Source: Thermoplasmata archaeon
GTDB taxonomy: Archaea > Thermoplasmatota > E2 > DHVEG-1
Direction of reading: 5' to 3'
Assembly: GCA_003649845.1 (NCBI GenBank)
Contig: QMTB01000009.1
Location: 1 to 17,933 of the forward strand
DNA: 17,933 nucleotides
Positions 1 through 7,682 of the stretch are shown here, piece after piece. Within the stretch, counting starts at the first letter, position 1. Every line of letters starts with the position of its first letter. A program made the translations under genes and the position numbers. The notes beneath the pieces were generated by a model. That model saw only the letters and a program-made list of their open reading frames with translations. It did not search any database and was not told the origin of the DNA.

Positions 1-53
1 AAAAGATACTCTACCAGGCTATATCGAATACATCTTGATTATACATATTAGAT

Positions 54-69
54 AATTTTTAAAAAATTT
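54..69 (-). terminator. T-rich terminator after the sugar-nucleotide operon
   Basis: Just past the TAG stop of the last gene in the minus-strand operon, the minus strand reads a run of six T flanked by A/T (GAAATTTTTTAAAAATT). Archaeal RNA polymerase commonly terminates at such T tracts without a strong hairpin. Bases 1-82 hold no other gene that I can support; the only minus-strand frame there is about 11 codons long. Confidence 0.45.
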
Positions 70-82
70 CTTCTATAAAATA

Positions 83-1288
83 CTACATTATCTTTGCATA
101 AGGCTTTATCTCACCATTTGCTATAGTTCCGGGTCCAATGAAAACATTATTACCAATCATCGTTCCAACATTTATCATCGCATTTATACCAGTTTGAACA
201 TTATCAGACATTACTACACCTAGCTTCCTACGCCCTGTATCCAATTTTCTCCCATTCAATGAAACCTTAATATTTTTTTTATCAAACCGGAGATTAGCTA
301 TCTTAGTACCAGCACCAAGATTACAATTGCTACCAATAATGCTATCACCAACATAGTTTTGATGAGGAATATTACTATTACTCATCACTATAGAATTTTT
401 AACCTCGCAAGCATTACCAATATGACAATTATCACCTATACTCGTATAGGGTCTTATATAACAATTAGGTCCAATCTTACAGTCTCTACCTATAACCACA
501 GGCCCCTCTATATAACTCCCGCTCATTACTCTACTACCTTCTCCAATAGTAACTTCTCCTTTTAAAACAACATTTTCCTCAACTCTTCCTTTGATATCCC
601 CTTTCATTTTTCTAAGTAACTCTTCATTTACATCTAATAGATGCCAAGGATAAACAACGTCTCTCCACTCCTTTAGCAATACACCTTCCATATTATACTC
701 TCTAGTAAACATATTTATTGAATCAGTGATCTCATATTCCCCTCTCGGTGACCTATCTGTTTTCTTGATGAAATCAAAGATACTTCTATCAAAATGATAT
801 AAACCAGCGTTTATAAGATTAGATAAAGGTTTCTCCATCTTCTCATGTATCCTAACAACCTTATTCCCAGATAACTCAACTACACCATATTCTCTAGCAT
901 CATCAACCTTAGTTAACCCTATACTGTTTCCTCTCTCCACTACTTTTTTTATATCCTCTCTTCCAAATATTGTATCGCCGCATAAAACAATAAACTCATC
1001 AACAAAAGATTCAACCATACCTATGGCATGTGCAGTACCAAGAGGTTCACCCTGATTTACATATTCTATTTTAACATTCCATCTTTTACCATCACCAAAA
1101 TATTCTCTAACACTCTCACTTTTATATCCAACGATAAAGATAAACTCTTCTAAACCTGCATCTATAGCATCTAAAAGATTCCACTCTAAAATTGGTTTAT
1201 TTGAAACAGGAAGCATAACCTTAGGTCTAGTAAATGTTAGAGGATGCATCCTTCTCCCTTCACCCGCTGCTAACACAACACATTTCAT
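83..1288 (-). CDS. GlmU-like bifunctional sugar-1-phosphate nucleotidylyltransferase / amino-sugar acetyltransferase
   Basis: 401-aa cytoplasmic enzyme expected to acetylate GlcN-1-P and join GlcNAc-1-P (or Glc-1-P) to a nucleotide, giving UDP-GlcNAc-type donors. The N-terminal half (about 1-225) is a nucleotidyltransferase fold with the signature LAAGEGRRMHPLT followed by RPK (residues 6-23). The C-terminal half (about 235-401) is a left-handed beta-helix of hexapeptide repeats (VVIGRDCKIGPN and similar). It keeps PHQNYVGD with His309 and NLGAGTKIANLRFD, the positions that in the Sulfolobus ST0452 enzyme (also 401 aa, catalytic His308, from memory) form the acetyltransferase site. ATG start, TAG stop. 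It starts 4 bp after GlmS ends, so it is the last gene of the operon and probably translationally linked to GlmS. The exact nucleotide and sugar preference cannot be read from sequence. Confidence 0.9.
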   Translation of the reverse strand: MKCVVLAAGEGRRMHPLTFTRPKVMLPVSNKPILEWNLLDAIDAGLEEFIFIVGYKSESVREYFGDGKRWNVKIEYVNQGEPLGTAHAIGMVESFVDEFIVLCGDTIFGREDIKKVVERGNSIGLTKVDDAREYGVVELSGNKVVRIHEKMEKPLSNLINAGLYHFDRSIFDFIKKTDRSPRGEYEITDSINMFTREYNMEGVLLKEWRDVVYPWHLLDVNEELLRKMKGDIKGRVEENVVLKGEVTIGEGSRVMSGSYIEGPVVIGRDCKIGPNCYIRPYTSIGDNCHIGNACEVKNSIVMSNSNIPHQNYVGDSIIGSNCNLGAGTKIANLRFDKKNIKVSLNGRKLDTGRRKLGVVMSDNVQTGINAMINVGTMIGNNVFIGPGTIANGEIKPYAKIM

Positions 1289-1292
1289 TTTT

Positions 1293-3104
1293 TCACTCTA
1301 CAGTAACAGATTTAGCTAAATTCCTTGGTTTATCAATCTCGCAGCCTCTCAAATTAGCGGTATGATAAGCTAATAGCTGGAGTATAACAGCAATTGGAAT
1401 ACAAGATAGTATATTAGAATCTGATGGAAAACGTATCACATAATCTGCATATTTCTCTATCTCACTATCCTTCTCATTAGCTATTGCAATAACCGGCGAA
1501 TGCCTAGCTTTCACTTCGCCAATATTTGCAATCATCTTATCATAGGTTTTATCCATTGTAACAATAGCGATTACAGGTGTTTTCTCTGTAAGCAATGCAA
1601 AAGGACCGTGTTTAAGTTCACCAGCTGGAAAGCCTTCAGCATGGATATAAGAGATCTCTTTAAGTTTAAGCGCGCCTTCCAGTGATAGAGGGTAGTTTAC
1701 ACCTCGTCCAATGAAAAACACTGACTTACTATCTTTTATCTTCTCTGCAACTTTTAATATCTCCTCACTTCTCTCCAATACCATTCTAACATTCCTTGGT
1801 AATTCTCTAAGATGAGAAAGGTATCTAGATAACTCATCAGGATTGATAGTTTTTCTACTCAATTTTAATGCAAGTAAGAATAGTACAACTATTTGAGAGG
1901 TAAAGGTTTTTGTAGCAGCTACACCTATCTCTGGACCAGATCGAGTAAGTATAAAAGCATCTGCTATCCTCGTTGCAGTACTCCCAATGACATTGGTAAT
2001 AACCATAGTATTACAACCACTATTTTTCGCTTCTCTCAATGCACCAAGTGTATCCGCTGTTTCCCCTGATTGAGTAATTGCAACAACTAGAGAAGTTTTA
2101 TCTCTAACACCAAAATATCTATATTCTGAAGCTAACTCTAAAAAAGTAGGTATACCAGAAAGTTGTTCTATCATATATTTACCGATCATACCCGCATAAA
2201 AAGAAGTACCACATGCAACTATAGAAACTACTTTAGGATAACTATCAAGCAGCGATTCTACTTTATCTTCAAAACTTATAGAACGTTCTATCTCAGATAT
2301 CCTGCCTCTAAGTGTCTGATGTAGAGAATGAGGTTGCTCATAGATTTCCTTCAACATGAAATGAGGGAAACCACCCTTCTCGGCAGCCTCTACATTCCAG
2401 TCTACTATATGTATCTCTTTCTCTATTTTCTTACCATTCCAGTTGAAGATATCTACAGAATTTTTAGATAGAACACATATCTCGCCATCCTCTAAATATA
2501 TAACTCTATTTGTATATTTAAGTAAAGCAGTTATATCAGAGGTTAAAAAATTTTCATTATCACCGATGCCAACTACTAGAGGACTCTCTTGTCTTGCACC
2601 AACTATTATATCAGGTTCACTAGTAGATAAAACAGCGAGAGCATAGGAACCTTTAATCTTCTTAATCATAGAAAAAACAGCATCTTTTAAACTATCTTTA
2701 TATGATTCCTCTATAAGATGAACTATAACCTCTGTATCAGTCTGTGAGATAAATCTATGTCCCTTCTCTTCCAGCTCCTCCTTTAATTTCTTAAAGTTTT
2801 CAATTATACCATTGTGAACCACTGCTATATCTCCATTACAACTAACCTGAGGATGAGCATTTTTTATACTTACCTCACCATGTGTAGCCCATCTCGTATG
2901 ACCTATACCAATATTTACATCTATAGGAGGAAGTTTTTTTTCAAGTAAACCTAACTCTCCTATTTCTTTAAAAATTTTTAATTCATCTTTATTTATAACT
3001 CCTATACCTGCAGAATCATAACCTCTATAATCAAGTTTCTTTAAACAATCAAGGATTACATTCCTAGCATTTCTAAAACCTGTATATCCAAATATACCAC
3101 ACAC
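1293..3104 (-). CDS. glmS: Glutamine-fructose-6-phosphate aminotransferase (isomerizing)
   Basis: 603 aa, near the 609 aa of the E. coli enzyme. It makes glucosamine-6-phosphate from fructose-6-phosphate and glutamine, the committed step to UDP-GlcNAc. The N-terminal Ntn glutaminase domain begins MCGIFGY, so Cys2 becomes the nucleophile after Met removal; YRGYDSAGIG, GHTRWATHG and the HNG segment follow. Two SIS sugar-isomerase domains follow, with VACGTSFYAG and TQSGETADT in the first and FIGRGVNYPLSLEGALKLKE with HAEGFPAGELKHGP in the second. The C-tail KPRNLAKSVTVE matches the family's active-site lid. The start is GTG (minus-strand 3104-3102), fixed by the need for Cys at position 2. It lies 1 bp after the TAA of the upstream nucleotidylyltransferase and has a GTGAT SD-like site 5 nt before it. 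A phosphoglucosamine mutase (GlmM), the next enzyme, is not in the window. Confidence 0.97.
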   Translation of the reverse strand: MCGIFGYTGFRNARNVILDCLKKLDYRGYDSAGIGVINKDELKIFKEIGELGLLEKKLPPIDVNIGIGHTRWATHGEVSIKNAHPQVSCNGDIAVVHNGIIENFKKLKEELEEKGHRFISQTDTEVIVHLIEESYKDSLKDAVFSMIKKIKGSYALAVLSTSEPDIIVGARQESPLVVGIGDNENFLTSDITALLKYTNRVIYLEDGEICVLSKNSVDIFNWNGKKIEKEIHIVDWNVEAAEKGGFPHFMLKEIYEQPHSLHQTLRGRISEIERSISFEDKVESLLDSYPKVVSIVACGTSFYAGMIGKYMIEQLSGIPTFLELASEYRYFGVRDKTSLVVAITQSGETADTLGALREAKNSGCNTMVITNVIGSTATRIADAFILTRSGPEIGVAATKTFTSQIVVLFLLALKLSRKTINPDELSRYLSHLRELPRNVRMVLERSEEILKVAEKIKDSKSVFFIGRGVNYPLSLEGALKLKEISYIHAEGFPAGELKHGPFALLTEKTPVIAIVTMDKTYDKMIANIGEVKARHSPVIAIANEKDSEIEKYADYVIRFPSDSNILSCIPIAVILQLLAYHTANLRGCEIDKPRNLAKSVTVE

Positions 3105-3105
3105 G

Positions 3106-4290
3106 TTACATCACTTTCATCTCACTGGGTATATCTTTTATAACTCGTTTAAAAGAATCAATACTACATCTCCTACCTATTATCCTACCAGGTTCTATGG
3201 CTACGTGACTCGATATATCACAGTCTTCTCCAATAATAGCTCCAATATTTTCTAGTTCTTTAAATTCCCCCTCTACCTCCATTTTAGCTTTACCAGATAT
3301 TATAGAAAAATGAGAGTTTATTATACTACCTTTACCTATAACAGAATTAGATATAGATGCATTTGAACCTATATGGACTTCATCCATTATAACACTGTTA
3401 CGTATCTCACTAAATGAGTTAACAACTACATTATCTCCAATAACTGTTGAAGGATATATGCAAACATTTGGTCCTATCTCACATCCTTCACCAATAACAA
3501 CAGGTCCTTGGATATAGGATCCAGCGTATACCCTAGAATCTCTTCCTATTGAAACATTTCCTTTTAATGTAACATTCTTCTCTATAGATCCACTTATAGA
3601 AGAGGAGATATCATGGATCATCTCTCCATTAACATATAGTATATCCCATGGATAAACAATATCCATCCATCTCTCCGCTACTATGGTATCTACTTCTATA
3701 CCTTGACTGATAAGTTTTTGTAAAACAGAGGTTAAATCATATATTCCATGTGAAGTCAGTTTTTCAATTTCATCAAAAATCATTGGTGGAAACTTGTATA
3801 TACCTGTAGATATGAATTTGCTTTCTATCTCTAATGGTTTCTCCACTATTCTCTCAACTTTATTATCCTTCAAAAAAACAACACCATATTTGGAAGGCAA
3901 AGGATGTTCTTTAATCATTAGAGAAAACTTTGATTCACTATGAATTAACCTAGAGACGCTTTTATCATCTATGATATTATCACCTGCTAAGATAATAAAA
4001 GGTTCATCAATATAATCTCTAGCATACAATAATGCATGTGCAGTACCAAGTTGTTTATCTTGAGTAACATAGGTTATATTCTCTTTCTCTCTAAGATATT
4101 CCATAACCGTTTCTTTTCTATACCCTACAATTAGGATAATCTCTTCTATACCACTTTTGAAAACAGAGTCAATCACATATTCCACTATAGGTTTATTTGC
4201 AACAGGTATCATAACTTTAGGCATCGTTTCGGTGTAAGGTTTCAGCCGTTTTCCTTCACCTGCTGCTAGGATAACTGCTTTCTTTATCAT
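3106..4290 (-). CDS. Sugar-1-phosphate nucleotidylyltransferase with beta-helix domain, probably lacking acetyltransferase activity
   Basis: 394-aa paralogue of the last gene in the same operon. The N-terminal nucleotidyltransferase domain carries VILAAGEGKRLKPYT and MPKVMIPVANKPIVEY near residues 5-40, so transfer of a nucleotide to a sugar-1-phosphate is well supported (family: GlmU/RmlA/RfbA-like). The C-terminal part (about 235-394) is again a left-handed beta-helix (GPVVIGEGCEIGPN, VIGDNVVV). However, the residue matching the catalytic His309 of the paralogue is Ser309, and the GAGT and NLRFD motifs are absent. I infer that the helix serves oligomerisation or a different modification rather than GlcN-1-P acetylation. 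ATG start with no clear SD; 28 bp after the flippase stop and 1 bp before GlmS. Likely substrates are Glc-1-P or an already acetylated sugar phosphate. Confidence 0.88.
   Translation of the reverse strand: MIKKAVILAAGEGKRLKPYTETMPKVMIPVANKPIVEYVIDSVFKSGIEEIILIVGYRKETVMEYLREKENITYVTQDKQLGTAHALLYARDYIDEPFIILAGDNIIDDKSVSRLIHSESKFSLMIKEHPLPSKYGVVFLKDNKVERIVEKPLEIESKFISTGIYKFPPMIFDEIEKLTSHGIYDLTSVLQKLISQGIEVDTIVAERWMDIVYPWDILYVNGEMIHDISSSISGSIEKNVTLKGNVSIGRDSRVYAGSYIQGPVVIGEGCEIGPNVCIYPSTVIGDNVVVNSFSEIRNSVIMDEVHIGSNASISNSVIGKGSIINSHFSIISGKAKMEVEGEFKELENIGAIIGEDCDISSHVAIEPGRIIGRRCSIDSFKRVIKDIPSEMKVM
3110..3114 (-). promoter_or_regulatory. SD-like site deciding the GTG start of GlmS
   Basis: The minus strand reads GTGAT, part of the archaeal anti-SD complement GGAGGTGAT, 5 nt before the GTG start. 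It lies inside the 3' end of the preceding gene, consistent with re-initiation within the operon. Confidence 0.4.
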
Positions 4291-4318
4291 TGAGTAATGA
4301 GAAGCTTTTAGATGTTTT

Positions 4319-5839
4319 TTATCTTTTTGTCCCCCTCAATTCCTCGGATATATACCTAAGCATCTTCTTTATGTTAAGAGTGTCAACAAATAAATTAAAA
4401 TCTTCTTTTTTAAACTCCTTTAAAAGATATAGTATCGCAAAATATATAGCTAAACCTAATAAAATAACACCTAGTAGATGATACCATCTGGAGATGGAAA
4501 AATAAATGTTTATATAATATATGATAAAAGCGGTTAATATCGCAGAGACACCATGTATAACAACAGACAAACTACCTTTAACTCCAGAAACCCTCCACGA
4601 TACTATTCTTATATAAATTAATTCGACAAAATAGTAAACAACAGTGGCAATAGCTGCTCCTTCTGCACCTAAACCAGCGAGTTTCAAACCAATACTTTTT
4701 ATATCCTGAGGAATCAAGATAATATTTAAAAAAACATTTGTAAACATCATAATAAATATTCTATTCCTTGTAAACTTTGGCATGTCCATACCGGATAACT
4801 GCTGCGTATATGGTCCAGAGAGAACCTCTAAAAGAACAAAGAGAGGTAAAACCTGCAGTATAGGAATCGCTGGAAGATATTTATCGCTAAGCAATATATG
4901 AACCACAGGGTAGGATAAAACAATTAACAATATGATAATTGGAAATGTTATCATACTTAAATAACGCTCTGCTTTCAACGTCAAACTTTTTATCTCTTTG
5001 AAATCATTATTTGAATGATACTGAGAAACAGTAGGTAACAAAAGCCTACCTACTGCACTTGAGAAGAGAATTATAAAACGTGATAGATTATAGATAGCGA
5101 AATACTCCCCAACCTGAGTTGCACTCCAAAAAAGCTGTATAAAAACCTTATCAATATTTGTCATAATTAGAGATGAAACAGTTGCAATAGACATTGGAAT
5201 TGCAAATTTAATATAAATTTTAAGATACTCCATGGAAGGTTTATCAACAGGGTAACCTCTAAATAGGAATGCTGCTAAAGTTAAATGAAATACCTCACCA
5301 ATTACATATGTATACGCTAATGCCAAAACACCTAAACCATGGATAGCTACAAAGATTGTAGCTAAGCTTCTAACAAGAGTGTAAACGAATAGAGGTATTT
5401 GAGCTTTAGCAGTTTCTCTTCTGGCATTAAAGGTAGAGATGAATATATGGGATAGAATAAATAGGAAAAAATATGCAAGCATAATATAGACTGCCTGTTC
5501 ATGTAGAGAACTCTCAAAGCCTCTACCAATAATATACTTCCAAAATAGTATTGATAAAAAAACAATACTTACCATAAAACCTGCTAGAAAAATTTTTATC
5601 GCAGCATAGGTACCTATACATTTAGCTATATCTCTACCCTCAGAAACTCTTTTAACATGCGCTGCATTGAAACCAAGTTTTCCAAAAACAGAAAATAATG
5701 CAATAAAACCATAAGCAAAACCTATTACCCCATATTCCCAGGGGTCCATATAAATAGCGATATATTTCAGTGCAACATATCCTAATAAACCATTTAGTAG
5801 TTGAGTAAATATGATTAAAGCCGATTTCCTAGCGATCAT
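4319..5839 (-). CDS. Polysaccharide flippase (Wzx/MATE-like, MOP superfamily)
   Basis: 506-aa integral membrane protein, the usual length for O-antigen/exopolysaccharide flippases, with about 14 predicted hydrophobic helices. It begins MIARKSALIIFTQLLNGLLG, and family-like features include the first-loop segment MDPWEYGVIGFAYG and NIDKVFIQLFWSATQVGEYF around residues 225-245, resembling PF01943/PF13440 proteins. Its role is to move lipid-linked oligosaccharides across the membrane for surface glycan, S-layer glycosylation or exopolysaccharide. The C-terminal tail is charged (KKEDF, RYISEELRGTKR). ATG is the only in-frame start, since a stop lies a few codons upstream. It is the first gene of a four-gene minus-strand operon and divergent from the GH39-like gene. 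No glycosyltransferase or polymerase is visible nearby, so the glycan structure is unknown. Confidence 0.9.
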   Translation of the reverse strand: MIARKSALIIFTQLLNGLLGYVALKYIAIYMDPWEYGVIGFAYGFIALFSVFGKLGFNAAHVKRVSEGRDIAKCIGTYAAIKIFLAGFMVSIVFLSILFWKYIIGRGFESSLHEQAVYIMLAYFFLFILSHIFISTFNARRETAKAQIPLFVYTLVRSLATIFVAIHGLGVLALAYTYVIGEVFHLTLAAFLFRGYPVDKPSMEYLKIYIKFAIPMSIATVSSLIMTNIDKVFIQLFWSATQVGEYFAIYNLSRFIILFSSAVGRLLLPTVSQYHSNNDFKEIKSLTLKAERYLSMITFPIIILLIVLSYPVVHILLSDKYLPAIPILQVLPLFVLLEVLSGPYTQQLSGMDMPKFTRNRIFIMMFTNVFLNIILIPQDIKSIGLKLAGLGAEGAAIATVVYYFVELIYIRIVSWRVSGVKGSLSVVIHGVSAILTAFIIYYINIYFSISRWYHLLGVILLGLAIYFAILYLLKEFKKEDFNLFVDTLNIKKMLRYISEELRGTKR

Positions 5840-5853
5840 AAGCCTTGAATATG

Positions 5854-5876
5854 AAATTTAAAAAGGTTTATTAAAT
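5854..5876 (-). promoter_or_regulatory. Probable promoter of the flippase operon
   Basis: On the minus strand ATTTAATAAA (5876-5867) is centred about 32 nt, and TTTTTAAATTT (5864-5854) about 20 nt, before the flippase ATG. No SD precedes that ATG. Either box implies a very short or absent 5' leader; the first gives the better archaeal spacing. Confidence 0.45.
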
Positions 5877-6006
5877 GAATGGTAAAATCTCTGATATCCA
5901 TCAACTCTCTACCATCTAACTTTCTATCTTATACTCTAGATAATACCTCCCTATAACACCTCATATAAATGAATACAGATACCTTCTGAAAGAATCATTT
6001 TAAAAA

Positions 6007-6016
6007 TATTTAAATA
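6007..6016 (+). promoter_or_regulatory. TATA box of the GH39-like gene (leaderless transcript)
   Basis: TATTTAAATA is centred about 28 nt before the ATG at 6040, and no SD-like sequence lies between them. This spacing puts the transcription start at or next to the A of the ATG, as in leaderless archaeal mRNAs. Confidence 0.55.
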
Positions 6017-6039
6017 ATCCATTATAATTTATCATAATT

Positions 6040-7551
6040 ATGTCATATAACTCTTCGTTTCTTTTTCTTAGTACAGTTATCCTCATCTCCCTCTATATTA
6101 ATCCAGTTTTTTCTCAACCTTTTTTGGATAACGCTAAAATCTTATTTGATTGTACAAATACAGGTGGTTTAATTAAACCTTTTAGTGAAATAAATTGTGG
6201 TCCTCTACCAGTATATTATAATCATAAACCAAGTGTTGATATAACTCAGCAATATCAAGATATAGGCATTAATTTTATTCGAACCCATGACTTCTTTGGT
6301 CCAACAGATATCCATACTATATTTCCTGATTGGAATGCTGATCCTTTTGATGAGAATAGCTATAATTTCACTAGTTCTGATGAGGTAATAGCTTCCATTA
6401 TCAATGCAGGTTGCAAAGTTTTCTATAGACTTGGTGAGAGTGCTAGCCAAGATGAAAATCTTCGTAATCCTCCAAAGAATTTCAGTAAATGGGCTGAGAT
6501 CTGTAAACATATTGTTATGCATTATAATGATGGTTGGGCTAATGGTTACCATTATAATATAACCTACTGGGAGATATGGAATGAACCTGATTTAAATGGA
6601 TTTTGGAATGGTACAGCTGAAGAATACTATCATTTATATCAGATAACTGCTGAGGCTCTGAAAACCTATAATCCTTCTCTTAAAATCGGTGGACCATGTA
6701 CTTCTTCAATTACAAATGTTAACTACACCATTGGTTTCCTAGTATATATACTAGAAAATAAGATCCCAATTGATTTCTTCTCATGGCATTGTTATGCTAC
6801 AACACCTCAAGAATTATACATCAATTCATTAGCTGTGCGTTCTATGTTAGATTCATTTGGTTTATATAACTGTGAAAATATTCTCACAGAATGGAATATC
6901 AATCTACTTACACCTCAGAGAGATAAAGAAAATGCATATAACGCTGCCTTTACTGCTAGTTCTATTATATTATTCCAAGATGCATCTTTAGATTACGCAT
7001 TTAGATATCGTGGCACTCAAGATAACAGCTGGCTCCTCAAATTCATAGGTTTTGATATAAGTCTTTTTACCGCTGATGGTAAATATAAAACACCTGCTCT
7101 AACATATAAAATCATGCATTATATCACTAGAGATACACCTATTAGACTTCTCTCTAACTCAAACAGCTCTAATCTTCAATATCTCAGTGGTATATCTCAA
7201 GATAAAACAAATATTTCCATCTTGTTAAGTAATTTTGATTCACCTGATACTATATACTCTCTTAATATTAGCAATATACCTTGGAATGATTCATATAAAG
7301 CTGTTTATTATCTAATCGATGATAATCATCATCTTGAGATAACTGAGGAGAATACCTATCATAGTAAGGAATTTCATATAACAAAATCGATTAAACATGG
7401 AACAGTTCAATTTATTAGATTAACTAACTCTTCTGTATATCCAGAGGAAGGGCCACCTGTAGCTTCTCTTCCATTTATCTTTCGGAGTCCACTTTTTGAT
7501 CCAATTGCAGCTATTTTAAGAATCTTAGTGATACTGTTTTTATTATCTTAG
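6040..7551 (+). CDS. Secreted GH39-like glycoside hydrolase with hydrophobic C-terminal tail
   Basis: 503 aa. Residues 1-25 form a signal peptide (FLFLSTVILISLYINPVFS). A TIM-barrel like GH39 (beta-xylosidase / PslG-type) follows: YWEIWNEPDLNGFW carries the probable acid/base Glu182, DFFSWHCYATTP a typical barrel strand, and ILTEWNINLL the probable nucleophile Glu284. Many N-x-S/T sequons (NFT, NIT, NGT, NSS) suggest N-glycosylation. A small beta domain covers about 385-465, and the protein ends with PEEGPPVASLPF and a hydrophobic segment (AAILRILVILFLLS) running to the last residue, so it may stay membrane-held. Leaderless-type start. It is divergent from the flippase operon, suggesting action on the cell's own glycan, though degradation of external polysaccharide is equally possible. 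Substrate unknown. Confidence 0.75.
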   Translation: MSYNSSFLFLSTVILISLYINPVFSQPFLDNAKILFDCTNTGGLIKPFSEINCGPLPVYYNHKPSVDITQQYQDIGINFIRTHDFFGPTDIHTIFPDWNADPFDENSYNFTSSDEVIASIINAGCKVFYRLGESASQDENLRNPPKNFSKWAEICKHIVMHYNDGWANGYHYNITYWEIWNEPDLNGFWNGTAEEYYHLYQITAEALKTYNPSLKIGGPCTSSITNVNYTIGFLVYILENKIPIDFFSWHCYATTPQELYINSLAVRSMLDSFGLYNCENILTEWNINLLTPQRDKENAYNAAFTASSIILFQDASLDYAFRYRGTQDNSWLLKFIGFDISLFTADGKYKTPALTYKIMHYITRDTPIRLLSNSNSSNLQYLSGISQDKTNISILLSNFDSPDTIYSLNISNIPWNDSYKAVYYLIDDNHHLEITEENTYHSKEFHITKSIKHGTVQFIRLTNSSVYPEEGPPVASLPFIFRSPLFDPIAAILRILVILFLLS

Positions 7552-7562
7552 TATTATCTTAG
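7541..7562 (+). repeat. Tandem duplication of an 11-bp unit across the stop codon
   Basis: TATTATCTTAG occurs twice head to tail. The first copy contains the last two codons and the TAG stop of the GH39-like gene; the second copy follows directly. It is perfect, so it is probably a recent replication-slippage event. No function is evident. Confidence 0.8.
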
Positions 7563-7581
7563 ATATCATCTACATAGGGAT

Positions 7582-7593
7582 ATTTATTTATAT
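7582..7593 (+). promoter_or_regulatory. TATA-like box for the BNR protein gene
   Basis: ATTTATTTATAT lies about 95 nt before the ATG at 7683, in the 131-bp gap. It would give a leader of about 70 nt containing short competing inverted repeats (ATTTC/GAAAT and AGGA/TCCT near 7635-7652) and the SD at 7671. Readthrough from the GH39-like gene is not excluded. Confidence 0.35.
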
Positions 7594-7670
7594 GAAAAAA
7601 CTATTATTATTTATGACAAATTGAATAAACTGTATTTCAGGAGAGAAATCCTCTAGTTAGAAATTATAAA

Positions 7671-7676
7671 AGGGGG
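7671..7676 (+). promoter_or_regulatory. AGGGGG ribosome-binding site
   Basis: AGGGGG ends 6 nt before the ATG at 7683. It can pair with the archaeal 16S tail (CCUCCU) through one G-U wobble. It selects this ATG over the second ATG four codons later. The same hexamer precedes the beta-helix gene. Confidence 0.6.
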
Positions 7677-7682
7677 AATTAA

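Larger units (their letters stand above)
5840..6039. other. Divergent intergenic region between flippase operon and GH39-like gene
   Basis: 200 bp, the longest gap in the window. Besides the two TATA-like boxes at its ends, the middle (about 5887-5960) is pyrimidine-rich on the plus strand and purine-rich on the minus strand. I see no RNA gene and no clear operator palindrome. Its position allows coordinated control of glycan synthesis and the secreted proteins, but no regulator site is recognisable. Confidence 0.5.

Noticed and set aside
5836..5901. A 21-codon minus-strand frame (begins MDIRDFT, ends FHIQGL) whose TGA overlaps the flippase ATG as ATGA, like a leader peptide
   Set aside because: It has no good SD, its DNA contains the likely TATA boxes of the flippase operon, and the composition is what AT-rich noncoding DNA gives. 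Kept as a curiosity only.
6205..6552. 115-codon open frame on the minus strand
   Set aside because: It lies wholly inside the GH39-like gene, whose signal peptide and catalytic motifs are clear; no SD and no recognisable family.
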